Positions 23,600 through 35,836 of a DNA stretch of 64,000 nucleotides are shown piece by piece. The notes under the pieces are model-generated. The model was not told where the DNA came from. It did not search any database and saw nothing but the letters and a program-made list of their open reading frames with translations. Made by a program: the position numbers and the translations under genes. How positions within the stretch are numbered: the stretch's first letter is position 1; every line of letters begins with the position of its first letter. The stretch comes from Ceratotherium simum simum (Eukaryota; Chordata; Mammalia; Perissodactyla; Rhinocerotidae), in NCBI RefSeq assembly GCF_000283155.1, contig NW_004454177.1, forward strand, positions 1,858,128-1,922,127, given 5' to 3'.

Positions 23600-23613
23600 T
23601 GACCTGCAGGTCA
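23600..23613 (+). promoter_or_regulatory. Candidate nuclear-receptor everted repeat
   Basis: TGACCTGCAGGTCA is a perfect 14-bp palindrome made of two AGGTCA half-sites facing outward with two bases between them. A second inverted pair, aacct-gaa-aggtt, follows at 23,615-23,627. Nuclear receptors bind AGGTCA half-sites; occupancy here is unknown. Confidence 0.35.
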
Positions 23614-23917
23614 CAACCTGAAAGGTTATGGATCGGCGAGGCCTTGTCTCCGCAGAAGCGTGTTTTCTGGACTTTGGCTGAAGCTAAATTCCTGACTTCT
23701 GAAAGAGGAGTGGGTGTGGACTTCCAGCAGGAATAGCCAGTGGGAAGGAAGTAATATTCATTAAGAGTGTCTCATGCAAGCAGTGCGGGGCTAAGCATGC
23801 TCAGTGTAAATTCTCCTGTAGCCTGTCAAGCTATGTTTGAACTCGTTCCAGAATACTGGATTTACTTTTTTTTTTCCACCAGGAAGAATGCTCGATTAGA
23901 CTGCATTTTGCTCTGCT

Positions 23918-23964
23918 TTTCTTTTTCTTTCTTTCTTTCTTCTTTCTTTTTCTCTCTTTCTTTC
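23918..23964. repeat. CTTT-rich low-complexity run
   Basis: A pyrimidine run of ctttcttt-type units with small interruptions. Confidence 0.9.
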
Positions 23965-25079
23965 CGCCAGAAGATTGGAAACAATGTTCTTTTCTGATCA
24001 GTTCAGTAATACAATGTCCACATGAGCGTTTCAGTGGAGAAGAAAAGAAACTTTGCTACCTGGGAACTGAAGACTACTTAGGTCAGTGAATGCTAATAAA
24101 GTCCTTAAGGACTTATGGAGCCAGGAGGTAACTTTTCTCAACTATTTAAGGTAATCTACAGCAAATTTAATTGCTTTTTCAACTAAGTGGGTGTACACCA
24201 ATTTTTTTTTCACACAAAAAGTATGTTTTTCATATGTTGGACTGATTTTCCAAACACAGGGAAAATATGTCTTTGGGTTAATTTGCATTTGAAAGACCCT
24301 CTTTTTGTATTAGAGGTTCTCTCTCTTTACCACAAATTATGTGTTTTTCAAACAAATATTGTGGTGAGCTGCTGTAGCCATAATGGTCTGAATGTGGATG
24401 TGTTCTGTGTTATATTAATTCTTGGCGTGGGTTGGTTTGGTGAAAGTTATTGCTTTTGTTGCTGCCAAAGATGAAAGAGAGTTTGTTTTTCGTTGCTGTT
24501 GTCTTTGGAACTTTTGGTGGGCTTCGAGGTCGCCCTGTGAGCCCCTTATAGAGAGGAGAGCCATCTCTTTCTATGTTTAATGTGCATTTTTCACAATGTT
24601 CAACTCTAACTCTAAGAAGGGGGTGCAGATTTTTTTTAGAGTCTGTGTGGGAGTAGAGTTTTTTTTTAAAGACATGTATGTTTGCAGGGAAATAGTATTT
24701 AGAAAGGCAGAAACAAGCTTTGTAATGAAGAAATTAAATCAAGACCTTCTTGACAAATATAAGCAATGAATGCAAAAAATATTGTGTGCTATTACTCAGT
24801 GATTTAGTTTATGTTAATAATTTTACTTTTTAATTTAAAAAAGTAGATCAGGCTTTAAAGTGTGGTCTTATATTATCAATTGATAGCACAGAAAACTCAG
24901 ATTAGAGAGATGTTAGGAGCTCAGAGAAAGCAAGTTAGCAAAGTTGGCCCCTTTAAAACGTCTGAGGACTGAGGTTTTGAAAGCACATGGCTCCGTGGAG
25001 GAGCCGTGCACCCTGGGCTAAAGCAGTTTAATTTCATTCAAGAATTTTAAGAGTAAAGAAAAGAGGATTTATTTCTTTT

Positions 25080-25345
25080 CGAAACAGAATAGCCAGGCGA
25101 GGAATATTGATGAGTCAGGGATTAAATATTTGCTGGAATGCAAAGCATCACATTTTATCAGTGTGTAAATCAGACCGGCCAGCTCTTCAGGGCATGTAAA
25201 TGAAAATGCCAGAGTTTCATACGGAGCCAAGTGCAGCAGCACCCCTGCCCTTCATTCTCCAGCTTCACGTCCCAGGACGGGATGATGGAGGTGGGGCCGG
25301 GTGTGAAATAAGACTTAGCTGATGAGCTGACCTTGCTCCTTTAAC
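25080..25345. promoter_or_regulatory. Candidate enhancer-like unique block
   Basis: A cluster of motif matches in repeat-free sequence: an AP-1 site (TGAGTCA), a homeodomain-like GGATTA, a TEAD-like GGAATG next to an octamer-like ATGCAAAG, and a second octamer-like ATGTAAAT. This is inference from motif density only. Confidence 0.25.
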
Positions 25346-25370
25346 TTCTGTCCATCTGTGCTTACTGGGC

Positions 25371-25768
25371 AGCTGAAGCAGTGAGCAAAGCGGGAGGGGA
25401 CCTCAGGGGAGATGAGGGAGAAGAGGCCGGACCCTGCCAGGGCTGTGATCCGCTCCCTTCTTGTGACTCAGACATAAGCAGGGGAGCTAAGTGGGTGCGT
25501 CTGACTCCACTTCCTTCTGCTCCCAGGGCTTTGATGTAGTACCCATTGCTGCAATTCTGCACCTGCCTCTGTTTTTCATAAGTAAAAGCTTCTCTGATGC
25601 ATAGATGGTGGTTTATTTGATATAGATCAATCCCCAAGGAGATAGCCAAAGTAATTCAGTCTTGTTTTGGTTTTTCCTTTCTTTCCTAACATGTGGCATA
25701 GATCTTGATGAGTTTAATTGAAACAACAAATCCTTTCTGGGATGAGAGAGCACAGTTCTCCATGAAAG

Positions 25769-25805
<37 letters not shown>

Positions 25806-26570
25806 CACTTGCAGTCTGGGCTCTGGGACAGCGCCACTGGGAAGGCTGTGCATGGCTGAGGGCATTTGTCTGGAGTCAGGGACCCTTTCACTGCCTTGGC
25901 TCTGTCTGTATTGAAAGAGAGGCAGACATTCTGGAGCATTCTATAACTCTTTTCTCTGACTCCCCTTTCCTATCACTGCACCCCTCCCCAACCCTGTTCC
26001 CCCTTCATGACCTATGTCTTGAAGAATAGCACGGAAACCTTTCGAGGCACAAAGGAAAACCAAAGGGTATGCAAAGAGGCAGAGAACGAACAAAGACAGG
26101 CCTCTTCATGTTCACATCTGGATAAAATTTAGATTGTGACAAGGGAAAGTGAGTGGGAGAAAAAAAAGTCTGACATCACATTAAAAAAAAATGCATATAA
26201 TTGACTTCCCAGAAGTTTTCTTGTCTCAAGTTTTCTGAGTATTTTTGTATCCTGCTCTCGTCCTCCCCTTGGCTTGGGGAAGGCAAGTATTATATCCTTA
26301 TTTTGTTGTGGAGTCCAGTGGTTTGTCCAAAGCTGTGGCCGAGTTAGAACTATCACACAGAGCCCTCGAGCTCCTGTCCGAGACTCTACTTACACAGTAA
26401 ATGAATAATCTGGGGGCAGTTTCTGTATCTTGGACTTGGTTGCCCCTTTCACTTTGAGCTTTTGGACAATGGCAGTTGTTTTCTGCAACAAATTCTGAAA
26501 CTGAATCTGTTACTATAATGGTTTCTTAAATTTGAGAAGTACTTGAAAACTTTTCTGGAACTTTCACATC
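25371..26570. other. Unique sequence with one microsatellite, no gene seen
   Basis: Open frames here pass through the TG repeat or have no domain. No repeat family is recognised outside the microsatellite. Confidence 0.45.
25771..25804. repeat. (TG)17 microsatellite
   Basis: Seventeen uninterrupted TG units. Confidence 0.96.
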
Positions 26571-26574
26571 CTTA

Positions 26575-26745
26575 CTTTTATCTTCAACACTACCCATTAA
26601 AATAGGTTGGATCAGTGTTGACGTTTTCATTTGAAAAATGATGAAACTGAAAAACTGAATGACTTGCTGCCTAAGGTCAGATAGAGGCTGGATGGGAATT
26701 CATGTTGCCCAACTCAGAATTTGAAATTCTAGACCATCCTGAATC
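26575..26745 (-). mobile_element. MIR SINE
   Basis: The reverse of the MIR core is visible as gaaaaatgatgaaactgaaa followed by gacttgctgcctaaggtcag. Diverged. Confidence 0.6.
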
Positions 26746-26829
26746 TATTCGGGGACCTCTGGGTACTGAAGTAGAGAGGATATATAAAGAGGAGTTCCAG
26801 TATTCATGAAGGTGTGAAGTGTGCCCGTG

Positions 26830-26955
26830 CCAGGGGCTTTCAATATTGTTAGTCGCATTAGGAAGGAGAAAACTCAGGCTGGAAAAATTGTGTACTTCAC
26901 CCACAGTCACACTTAGGGAGTGGGGGAGCTGGCTTTGAATCCTATCTATAAGACC
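26830..26955 (-). mobile_element. MIR SINE
   Basis: Reverse MIR sequence with gaaaactcaggctgg, cacccacagtcacac and gctggctttgaatcctatct. Confidence 0.55.
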
Positions 26956-26964
26956 CCAGTGTGT

Positions 26965-27148
26965 GTGCCATATGGCGTAGCGAGAAAGCACATGAACTTT
27001 GCTGGGTTGTCCCGCGTCTCTTTTTCCTTGCGTGTAGACTGGGGATGCCCAGCACCGGGTTGCTGTGAGGATTATATGAGATGATGCTTGTAAAATACTT
27101 AGCGTGGTGCTTTGCACAGAGTAAACGCTACAGTGTTTTGAATGGTGC
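26965..27148 (+). mobile_element. MIR SINE
   Basis: Forward MIR sequence directly after the reverse copy. It includes agactggggatgcccagcac, gttgctgtgaggattatatg and aaaatacttagcgtggtgct. Confidence 0.7.
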
Positions 27149-27149
27149 A

Positions 27150-28630
27150 TGTTGTTATTGTTCTTTGTGTTCTATGTTACTCGAGGTAAGCGCCGGCTAT
27201 TCTTACTGTGAATCCCAGTCAGCTCTTAGCTCAACTCCCAGATGCTCAGGGAGGTTGTGTTGGTGGGTTAACATCATCAGATGAGTAGCACTTAAGTTAT
27301 ATTTATTGAAAATACAAAAACTGTACTGAATGGCACAGGGAGCTAATTAAGGCAAAAGCAGTGGTCTCCTGATCTCCGTCCAGGGAGAGGCTGGAGGGAG
27401 GTTGTCCAGGCAGATATGTCTGAGATAAGCAGTAAAGTTGAGTCAAATCTAGTTATCTTTGGTGGCCTTCAAATACTGCTGAGCAGGCTTCATGGATGTG
27501 AGGAATCTTTGGAAGGGAAGAATGGCCAGTCAGAGGTTCTCCAGGCTCACAGGTCTGGTGGGTATTGAAAAACAAGTGAAGGCACATGTGGTAGACTGGC
27601 TACAGAATTAGCAAGATTTTGTATTTCTTGGCCCTTCTGACCAGCACTGACTGGACTGTTGAGGTTGATGGAGTATCTGGGCTCTGAAGCTCCTGGGCTT
27701 ACACATGGCCTTATGTTGTAAAGATCCCCTCTTAGAGAGAAAGCTCAAGGGCCCACTTCTGACCTAATCAGTGGTTTGTACTTGAGTGTCTCTGTATAGA
27801 AAACTGTAAGTATACAGTCACAGGGCCACAAAACCAAATGGAGGGTAGGGCCACTTCCCTCAGAGCACGTTCAGTCTAGCTGAATACATGGTACATATGA
27901 AGGCATGGAACAAAACAGGTGTGGTGATACAGAAGTGTGAAGCAGACTTCAGGGGCAGTGGGTGATGAGTAAAGATTTTCAGTGTCTGTTTAAAATCCTT
28001 GAATTTTGTAGATGTTCTCCTTCAGATTCCTCACCACAACCTTCAACCACCTGTCCATGCTAGGAAGGGAAGGGCACTCTGTGGGGGGATGGCGGAGTGT
28101 AGATGGCTGTTGGTTTCTTGAGTATCTATTATGTACCCAACACTAGATTTTATCCTTTACCAACATTAGCTTCTTTAAAGTTTGCAATATCCTGGGAAGT
28201 TTGAAGAGGAGGAAATCTGTTCTGAGAGGAGAAGTGTACATGGCCACTGAGGCAAAAAGGGTTCATGTGTTCAACCAACTGAGCATACAATGCCATATGT
28301 GATAGGGAGGCTCCAAGAAACATTTTAGGTGGAAAACATAGCTGTTGTCCAATAGACTCTTGGCTATTGAATAGTATTTCTGCAAATTCCTTAGGCATTG
28401 TCTTGCCTAATTCTAGATCCATCAACATGTATTGTCCAAAGTTGAGCAAGTCTGGTCCCATCAAGAGTTAGTGCTTAATTAGCTCTATGCACACTGCCTG
28501 CCTTTGGGGAGTCTTTGAACAATAAATCCAAATTATCTTTTTTTCCCCCTACAAATAGGTCCTTAACACTTTTGCAGTTTAGAAGTGAAGACCTCAGTAA
28601 TTGTTAGGTCGTATCATTAAAAACAGAATT
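27150..28630. other. Mostly unique sequence, no gene seen
   Basis: A faint antisense MIR or L2 tail may lie at about 28,105-28,200 (tgagtatctattatgtaccc). No exon is recognised. Confidence 0.45.
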
Positions 28631-28644
28631 TGAAGTGAAATAAC

Positions 28645-28775
28645 TGTCATTTGGGTCGTGACCCTGGGAGTTTCTAGCTGTGTGACTTTGAGTAAATTAT
28701 TTCACCTCACTGTGCCTCAGTTTTCACATCTGAAAACTGGAATGTCAGTGAGAATTTCCTCAGGTGGGGTGATCA
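28645..28775 (+). mobile_element. MIR SINE
   Basis: Forward MIR core: ctgtgtgactttgagtaaat followed by cactgtgcctcagttttcac. Confidence 0.75.
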
Positions 28776-28982
28776 AATGTTTAAGTGATTTTTAAAAATT
28801 TAGCCTGCTATACAAACACCTGTTGTTACTCTTTTCCCTCTGGGGGTTATCTCAGAGATCTAGTGCTTTCACATTTTCTGTTCCAGAAAGGCTTTCTCCT
28901 TCACTTACTTAGTTGGAAGGTGGCATGATTAACTGAGTTTATATCGGAGTACTGAAAACTCTTTAATTGCCCAAATTAACTT

Positions 28983-29685
28983 TGGCAAGTGTTGGCAAGG
29001 ACGTAGAGAAATTGGAACCCTGTGCACTGTTGGTGGGATTGTGAAATGGTGCAGCTGCTGTGGAAAACAGCAGGGCAGTTCCTCAAAAAGTTAAACACAG
29101 AATTACATATGATCTGGCAATCCCACTTCAGAGTATATACCCAAAATAATTGAGAGTAAGATCTCAAAGAGATATTTGTACACCCATGTTCATAGAAGCA
29201 TTATATCATAATAGCCAAACGGTGGAAGCAAATCAACTGTCTATCGAGGGATGAATGGATAAACAAAATGTAGTGTACACAGATAATGGAATATTATTCA
29301 GCCTTAAAAAAGAAGGAAATTCTGACACATGCTGCAATATGGATGAACCTTGAGGGTATTATGCTAAGTGAAACAAACCAGACATAAAAAGACAAATACT
29401 GTATGATTCCAATTATATGAGGTATCTAGAGTAGTCGAATTCATAGAGACAGAAAGTAGAATGGTGGTTGCCAGGGGCAGAGGGATGGAGGAAATGGGGA
29501 GTTATCCTTTAACAGGTACAGAGTTTCAGTTGGGGAAGATGAAAACGTTCTGGAGACAGATGGTAGTGATGGTTGCACAATAATGTAAAGGTACTTAATG
29601 CTACTGCAGTGTATATTTAAAAATGGTTAAGATGGTAAATTTTATATTATGTATATTTTACCACAATTAAGTATAAAAAAAGTTA
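28983..29685 (+). mobile_element. Old L1 ORF2 tail and 3' UTR, sense
   Basis: Landmarks in order: gaaattggaaccctgtgcac, gtggaaaacagcagggcagt, tatgctaagtgaaacaaacc, ggtggttgccaggggcagag and a tail ttttaccacaattaag. It is 5' truncated and coding is broken. Confidence 0.88.
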
Positions 29686-29689
29686 AGAA

Positions 29690-30190
29690 TATAAAAAAGT
29701 CAATATATTAGATAATTTGTAAGGGCTTACCCACTAGAAGTATTTGTTTCGTTACTGATTCAGCTTCGTTTGAGGAAGATTAGGTTCAAACTGAAAAAGG
29801 AAAGAGAGTAAATCATTCAATAAATGCAGTTTGTGGAAGAGATAAAAAGAAAGAATAAAGGAGAAAAATAAGCTTTTGATATAGAGCAATGGAAATTCCA
29901 GAATTTCTGTCTCTGAAGTGCTTACGGGTAGGGTTTTGTTCTGACACTGTGTTCCCGTAGCAAGCATGCCCCTTGAACTTGGATTGTTAATTTGGGGTGG
30001 CATTTAGTCGCTGACGTAGATTGTGGAGGTACCGAAAGCCCTCCGGAGCCACCTCTTTCTGCTAGATCTTGAATTTGCTATTGGATTAAATTTTCATCAG
30101 GGGCCACCTTTGTGAAAAATCTGTGGTGAGAAAAATTGTAAAACTCAAGAGAAATTAAAAAGCTACTCATAATTAGTCAGAGGGAGGGAA
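29690..30190. other. Unique sequence, no gene seen
   Basis: Nothing recognisable beyond AT-rich sequence. Confidence 0.45.
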
Positions 30191-30194
30191 GGAA

Positions 30195-30395
30195 AAGCAA
30201 CGAACACCTACTGAGGGCCTATTGGGTACCAGGTGTTTATATGTATTATCCATTTAATCCTCTCAATTGCCTCTAAGGTGGATTTCAGATGGCCATTTTA
30301 TGAAGGTGGGTTTATCCAGATCCTTCTGCTACAGAGTGGTGAAGTCAGGACTAGAACCCAGGTCTGTGAGCGCTCACAGCTTATTCTGTTTCGTC
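30195..30395 (-). mobile_element. MIR SINE
   Basis: Reverse MIR: ttatccatttaatcctctca, then gaagtcaggactagaaccca. Order and spacing fit. Confidence 0.65.
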
Positions 30396-31635
30396 ACACT
30401 TACGGCTTTAGGAATCACATATCTTCAGTTAACTATCTAGACGATCTCTCCCTTGCTTTGCTGTCAGCAGCCACAGAGGGGAAGTTTCCCTGGAACAGAG
30501 ATACGTCTTGCACCCTCAGCTTAGGACCCACCAGGGGGCTTCCTAGGGGCCCCAGCATTAGCATCCACAATGTGAACATCATTTTTAATTTTCACAAATA
30601 CGCACATAGCCACGTTTAGCCTTCCTGAGGAAAAAAGCTCCAGAAACACAGGTGTCTGGGGACCGTCTTTTCTGTGGTGCTACCTCGGGTTCAGGTGTTG
30701 GAATAAATTAACCCGGAGTGTGCCAGCCCCTCCCTGGATGGCTGTTCTCAGGCTCCTTTGTTTGGTTTATGTATAGCCATCAATGCATCATTCCTTCTGC
30801 TTCAGCTGTTTGAGAATCCCATCTTCTCTATTGATTTCCCACAGAACGTTTACTGCTCTCCAAGGTGTGACCTGTACCTCTAGCTAATTTATTTCTGTCA
30901 TGGCTGTAGGATTTAGGAATGAAGGGGGAGGGAGGAGGGAGGAGTGGGCCTGGAGGGAGGGAGAGTGGAGGAGAGTGATGTGTCCAAGATGTGGGAAATA
31001 AATTCAGCCTTGGAGCCCCCGAGAGGCATGCCTGCAGCCTTGGAGGGCAGTTCTGTGCACACAGCAAGGGGACTTTGTTTGAAAATCTGCTCAGTAAGAT
31101 GGAAGCTGCAGCCACGGGGTTTCAGAAGGCCAGGAATTATAGCAGGGCCCCATGGGGATGGAAAAGCAAGGAAAGAATGTGTTTGAAAATAACGTCTTGG
31201 CTGTTCAGGAGCCAGTCACCATACTGAGCAGTATGAGGTAGTTTTTTTTCTGTTTTAACAAAATGATGGAAAACTCTTCCAGGGGCAGGGAGGCGACTAG
31301 TGAAGTCATATTCTCTTCTTCATTATGGGATTTTCAACAACAGGGCATTCATGTGTCAGCCCCTGGAACTGCGATTACAGTGACTGACATGTCAGATATT
31401 AAATCGAACCACTTGAACATAAGCCTCCCTTACCCTCTATGCCTAGAATATACCAAGTTATCCTTTTCGTGGTCTGATTTTACTAGATAGCTATACGAAT
31501 GTCCACTTCATTTTTTTTTCCCTGTGAAAACAACTTACATCTTCTTAGAAAATCTGGTTATAAACTTACACAAGGAAGGATTAGATTATTTATTATTTTT
31601 GCCTGGGTCACATTTGTCAAGTGAGTAGCTAAGTC
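30396..31635. other. Unique sequence, no gene seen
   Basis: A purine-rich patch occurs at 30,920-30,975. A 12-bp palindrome, CTGACATGTCAG, lies at 31,384-31,395. No repeat family is recognised. Confidence 0.45.
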
Positions 31636-31639
31636 ATAT

Positions 31640-31850
31640 TTGAAGAGCATTTTAAAGTTTTTTTAAATAGGTATTATTTTATTTCATTTCCATAGCAATG
31701 CTGAGAAGTAGGTGTTCTCATTTTCAGTACATAGGTGAAGAAATGCTGGCTCCTTGGCCAGCTTACTGCCTAGCTAGGGTCACATGGCTAATAAATAGCA
31801 AATAGAGGATTCAAGTCTAGGTCTTCAGCTTCCGGATTCAGGTTTCATTG
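31640..31850 (-). mobile_element. MIR SINE
   Basis: Reverse MIR with tagggtcacatggctaataa and gattcaagtctaggtcttca. Confidence 0.65.
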
Positions 31851-33005
31851 CCTGATACCCCAGGAGTGTGGGGGCCACAATGTCTGACCAAGGTCACCCG
31901 CTGAATAGCAGAAGCTGGAGAATAAGAGGCATGAGAGTCAAAATTTGCCAACCACTTAGAGAGACACTAATGGGATGAATCAGAATTGAACCAGACATGC
32001 AGACGTCTAAGCTTCCTCTCATGTGATTGATGCCTAAGGCCAGTCCATCTGAGGTATAATAAACCTTAGACAGAAGGGCAAAACATTCACTAGTGACCGT
32101 TTTCTCCCACCTTCCCATGTACCAGCCTCCAAGCCCACCCCAACACACATACAGATTCTTTGTCACTCTTTACAGGGAATAAAGTAAAATAAGTCGTCAC
32201 TCCTCGTGTATTAGCATCAGTTATAGTGTACCCTGGGCTGGGTGTTAGAATAGCAATTGGTTGTGAGGCTGGCTAATGGAGCTCGTGTCTATAAATCACA
32301 GACACTCTAAGAACCTCTCCCTTTTCCACAGCAAGATGTATAAAGGGCTTCTGTGATGTTCGTAGGAGAACAAGAAGGCGGTGATGGTGGGCTGGCAGGT
32401 CTTTCACAACTGGGACTAGCCTGTAACCGTCTAACTCTGGGGAAGAGCGGCCCATTTCATCTTGCCTGATGGCCAAACTATCTCATTGCCCACCTTGGAG
32501 CCCGAAAGAGCCTCAGAGCCTCAATAAAGAGGCCCCAGACTTGAGTCATTCCACTTTTAGAAACATATAGAATGACAGTATCATGGAAGGCTTCTGTCCT
32601 AAGTGCTTGTAATTAAAGAAGAAAGAATAATTCTGTAGATAAATAAAAATAACCAGTGTGTAGGAATAAAATGTAACTGTGAATATCCCTGGAATAACTG
32701 ATGTTATTTTGGTTTGAAAAGAGCTGCACTTTGAAAAGAAACCTGTACTCTTCCTTTATATGTGACGGACTACATTCCCACCATCTCCAAGGTAACTTTT
32801 ATCTCAGGACTTAGGATTTTGAGAAGGAATGAGTGAGCCACAAAATAAGAATTGCTCTGGAGAAAGATCTATTCGCTTCCACACCAACAGTGTGTGGTGC
32901 TGTGTTTTTGCTGTTTCTCCTGCCTGGAGCAATTTTTCTTTCTTCGCTCCTTCCCTTTTTGCAGGCTGATTTAGGATACTGGCGCCTTCCTTAAAGTCAG
33001 CCTGA
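31851..33005. other. Unique sequence, no gene seen
   Basis: No recognised repeat or exon. Open frames lack family resemblance. Confidence 0.45.
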
Positions 33006-33009
33006 GGTG

Positions 33010-33240
33010 GCCTGGTGTTGCAGAGAGAACTCAGGACTCACAAATTTAAAAAGCCTGAATTTGAGTTCTGGTTCCACAACTTATTAGCTATGTGGCTACA
33101 GCATTTGACTGTCATGATCAATTTCTGCATCAGTAAAATGGGTATATTAATGTCTATCCTAACTCACAGGGTTGGCGTGAGGACCTCAAGAGACAGTGGG
33201 TGGTAAAGTGTTTTGGTGTTTTGTAAACTCTAAAGCACTG
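33010..33240 (+). mobile_element. MIR SINE
   Basis: Nearly full-length forward MIR: gaatttgagttctggttcca, tctgcatcagtaaaatgggt and cacagggttggcgtgaggac. Confidence 0.8.
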
Positions 33241-35485
33241 TTCAGGAAACAACTTATTCTATATTATTCTGAGTTCTTAAAATGTATGTACACTCGCTCT
33301 TATCTCAGTTATCTATGCTATCGTAATGGCATAATGTTCCAGAATGTCTCTACTTAACACGAGAACTTATTTGGGGCTATGATTTGGAATCAACCGATAG
33401 CTCACCACTAAATATCAAACATAAACCTTGTCCCTGCTCTGTTCCACCTCTCCCCACACTTCCGAAACATCCTGCCTCTTTGCTCTGAAAGTTTGTTCAG
33501 CCCTAATATCTACCCCTGTTCCTCTTTGGAGGTTCATCTAGGAACCTCTTTCACTGAAGCCTCCTCATCAGTAGGACTCCATCTCACTACTCCTGAATTT
33601 CCACAATTATTGGAGCAAAGTGGTGTGGTGTGGGGTGTGGGCGGGGTGCAGAGGGGACCACTCCCAGGAGGGGCACTGCGTTTCAGACATCGACATTCTC
33701 AAATTGGAGTGTGTTTTCTAATAAAAATAATAGAACACATAAAGTGTAAGTCTGATAATGCAATAATAATGTAGTTCTGCTACATGATGGATTAGGTTTT
33801 GGGTGGGCTAACGTGAGAATCTACAAATTGTTTATATAATTGTTTATTTGGGAAAATGCTGTATGAATTACAAGGACTGACTTATAAACATCTATTTAGA
33901 GCTAAACCTAGTTATGACTCGAGGCTTTCCTTGTCCTGAAAGTGAGAACTTTTCTTCTGAAGTTAATCTGTAGTAATATTTTATAATCGGTGTAGTGGGT
34001 TGTGACTGGGTCGGTGTGGTAGCTGGATGGACGCGGATGCCCGGGTGGATGGAAAGGGAAGGAAAGGGTCTGCTCCTGGTTCTGCCTTTTATCAGCTGTG
34101 ACTCAGGACAGCTACTTCAGCTCTTAAGTCTCAGTTTTCTCACCTACAAAACACAGATCATTATACTAGATTTAAGAAATGAGAAATGCATTATTAGGGT
34201 CCCTTTAAATATTCTTCTGCCAGCTAATTTATCCAATTCTTTTACTTTGAATTCATTTATCAAACTTAGCTAGACAGACAGAAAAAAATAAATTACACTT
34301 GGAATTAGCCTCCTCTTTTTCATTAGATCTCAACAATGAGGAGAAAATTCATCTCTGTGTCTGTGGTAAAACTTCTTTGACCACGGGAAACCTTTCTTCA
34401 TGTTTTTTAAGATAAAAATGCACAAAGCGTGAAACTCATATACTTGTTAAGGTTTGAAAAGCATCAAAAATGATTTTTGTCTTTCATTATAACGTGTAAC
34501 AGAAAAATAGACACTGCAATAACTTAATAGCCCATCAAAACACTATCTTCAAGGGTCATTTAGCATTTCCATGATAAATTGCTATTTTTAGAAGCTTATG
34601 TAACCAAACAAAGAATGTGTTCTTGGCTATGGCCATGAAGACAAGTTATTATCGTGGGAGGGACAAAGGAATCTGAGAGGCTCCTGAGGGACGGAGCCAA
34701 TTGCAGAGGACATTTTATAGAGCGCCCTTTCTCTTTGGTCTCCATTTTCTGCAATCAGGATAATGTAGTGCATTTCAGAGCCATTTTCATTTTTGAAGTG
34801 CTCTTTCATCATTAGCTAATAAATACTCATCAATGAATTTTCCTCCTCGTCTTAGAAGTTGGAGGAAAAAGAAAGATAATCGGTTTCTATCTCGTAAGTA
34901 TTATTCCCCTTGGGGCTTCCCCTCTTGTGTTTCTAATAGAAACATAAGAAATAAATTAAACCTACTCCTTTGAAAGGACCGAAGAGTACCATTCTTTCCA
35001 TATAGGGCACCTGGAAATTTGCATCAAATATTAACGATCTTCAGTAACTACCCAACTATAGTAGCAGAAGGAGTGTCTGTCTTCCATTACCAAGCTCTAT
35101 CCTGTTTAGCGTCTCCTGAGGATAGTTAACTGGAAGGATGCCTTGGGGGTTCTTCATCCGGGAGCCGAGTATGATAGAGTTGAGCGGGGTGGAGGTGGTG
35201 TCTGTCTGATCATGAGCCTCCAATGGACTTCATATCTCTAAAGTCCAGGGTCAAAAAGTTATGGTTTTGGAATTTCCCGTTCTTTTGTATTATCCACACT
35301 TATTCTTCCCTATATCATGTTAGTTCACTTAGACTTGGCTATGAATTTCACAGTTTCTGCTGTGGTGAATTCCACTGCGCATACTTAAGGATGCTCCTAG
35401 ACTGTTCTAGCTGCATGTGGGTTTTGAGGAAGACAATTAGGTTTATAGCATAAGCTATGTCTTACTGGGTCTCTGCTGACTTGTC
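33241..35485. other. Mostly unique sequence, no gene seen
   Basis: A weak forward MIR may occupy about 34,080-34,200 (aagtctcagttttctcacct). The rest is AT-rich unique sequence without a recognisable exon. Confidence 0.45.
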
Positions 35486-35493
35486 GTCTAAGG

Positions 35494-35828
35494 TAGTGTT
35501 ATCCAATAGACATATAATGCAAGCCACAAATGTGAGCCACTTATGTAATTTTAAATTTTAGGGTAACCACATTAAAAAAGTAAAAATAAACAGGTGAAAT
35601 TAATTTTAATAATATATTTTATTTAACCTAATATATCCAAAATATTGTCACTTCAATATGTAATCATTATAAAAAGTGTTAATGAGATATTTTACTTTTT
35701 TTTAACCAAACTGATGAATTTTGATATGTATTTTATGCTTACAACATGTTTCAGTTTGGACTAGCCACATTTCGATGATCAACAACCACATTTCATATGC
35801 CTGGTGGCCACTGTATTGGACAGTGCAG
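35494..35828. mobile_element. hAT-Charlie-type non-autonomous DNA transposon
   Basis: The terminal inverted repeats are recognisable as tagtgttatccaatag on the left and ctgtattggacagtgcag on the right. They are flanked by an imperfect 8-bp target duplication, gtctaagg (35,486-35,493) and gtctacag (35,829-35,836). The interior is AT-rich and non-coding. Elements like this were moved by hAT transposases that are now extinct. Confidence 0.75.
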
Positions 35829-35836
35829 GTCTACAG

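Larger units (their letters stand above)
22843..25370. other. Largely repeat-free unique sequence
   Basis: Apart from a C-rich run near 23,048-23,066 and a CTTT-rich run at about 23,918-23,964, I recognise no repeats. Two stretches, 23,560-23,760 and 25,080-25,345, carry several transcription-factor-like motifs. No exon is visible. Low repeat content over 2.5 kb can reflect constraint, but this needs alignment. Confidence 0.5.

Noticed and set aside
25613..25939. Open frames through 25,613-26,029
   Set aside because: Both strands are kept open by the TG repeat, which gives alternating Cys-Val or Thr-His runs. This is a known artefact of dinucleotide repeats.
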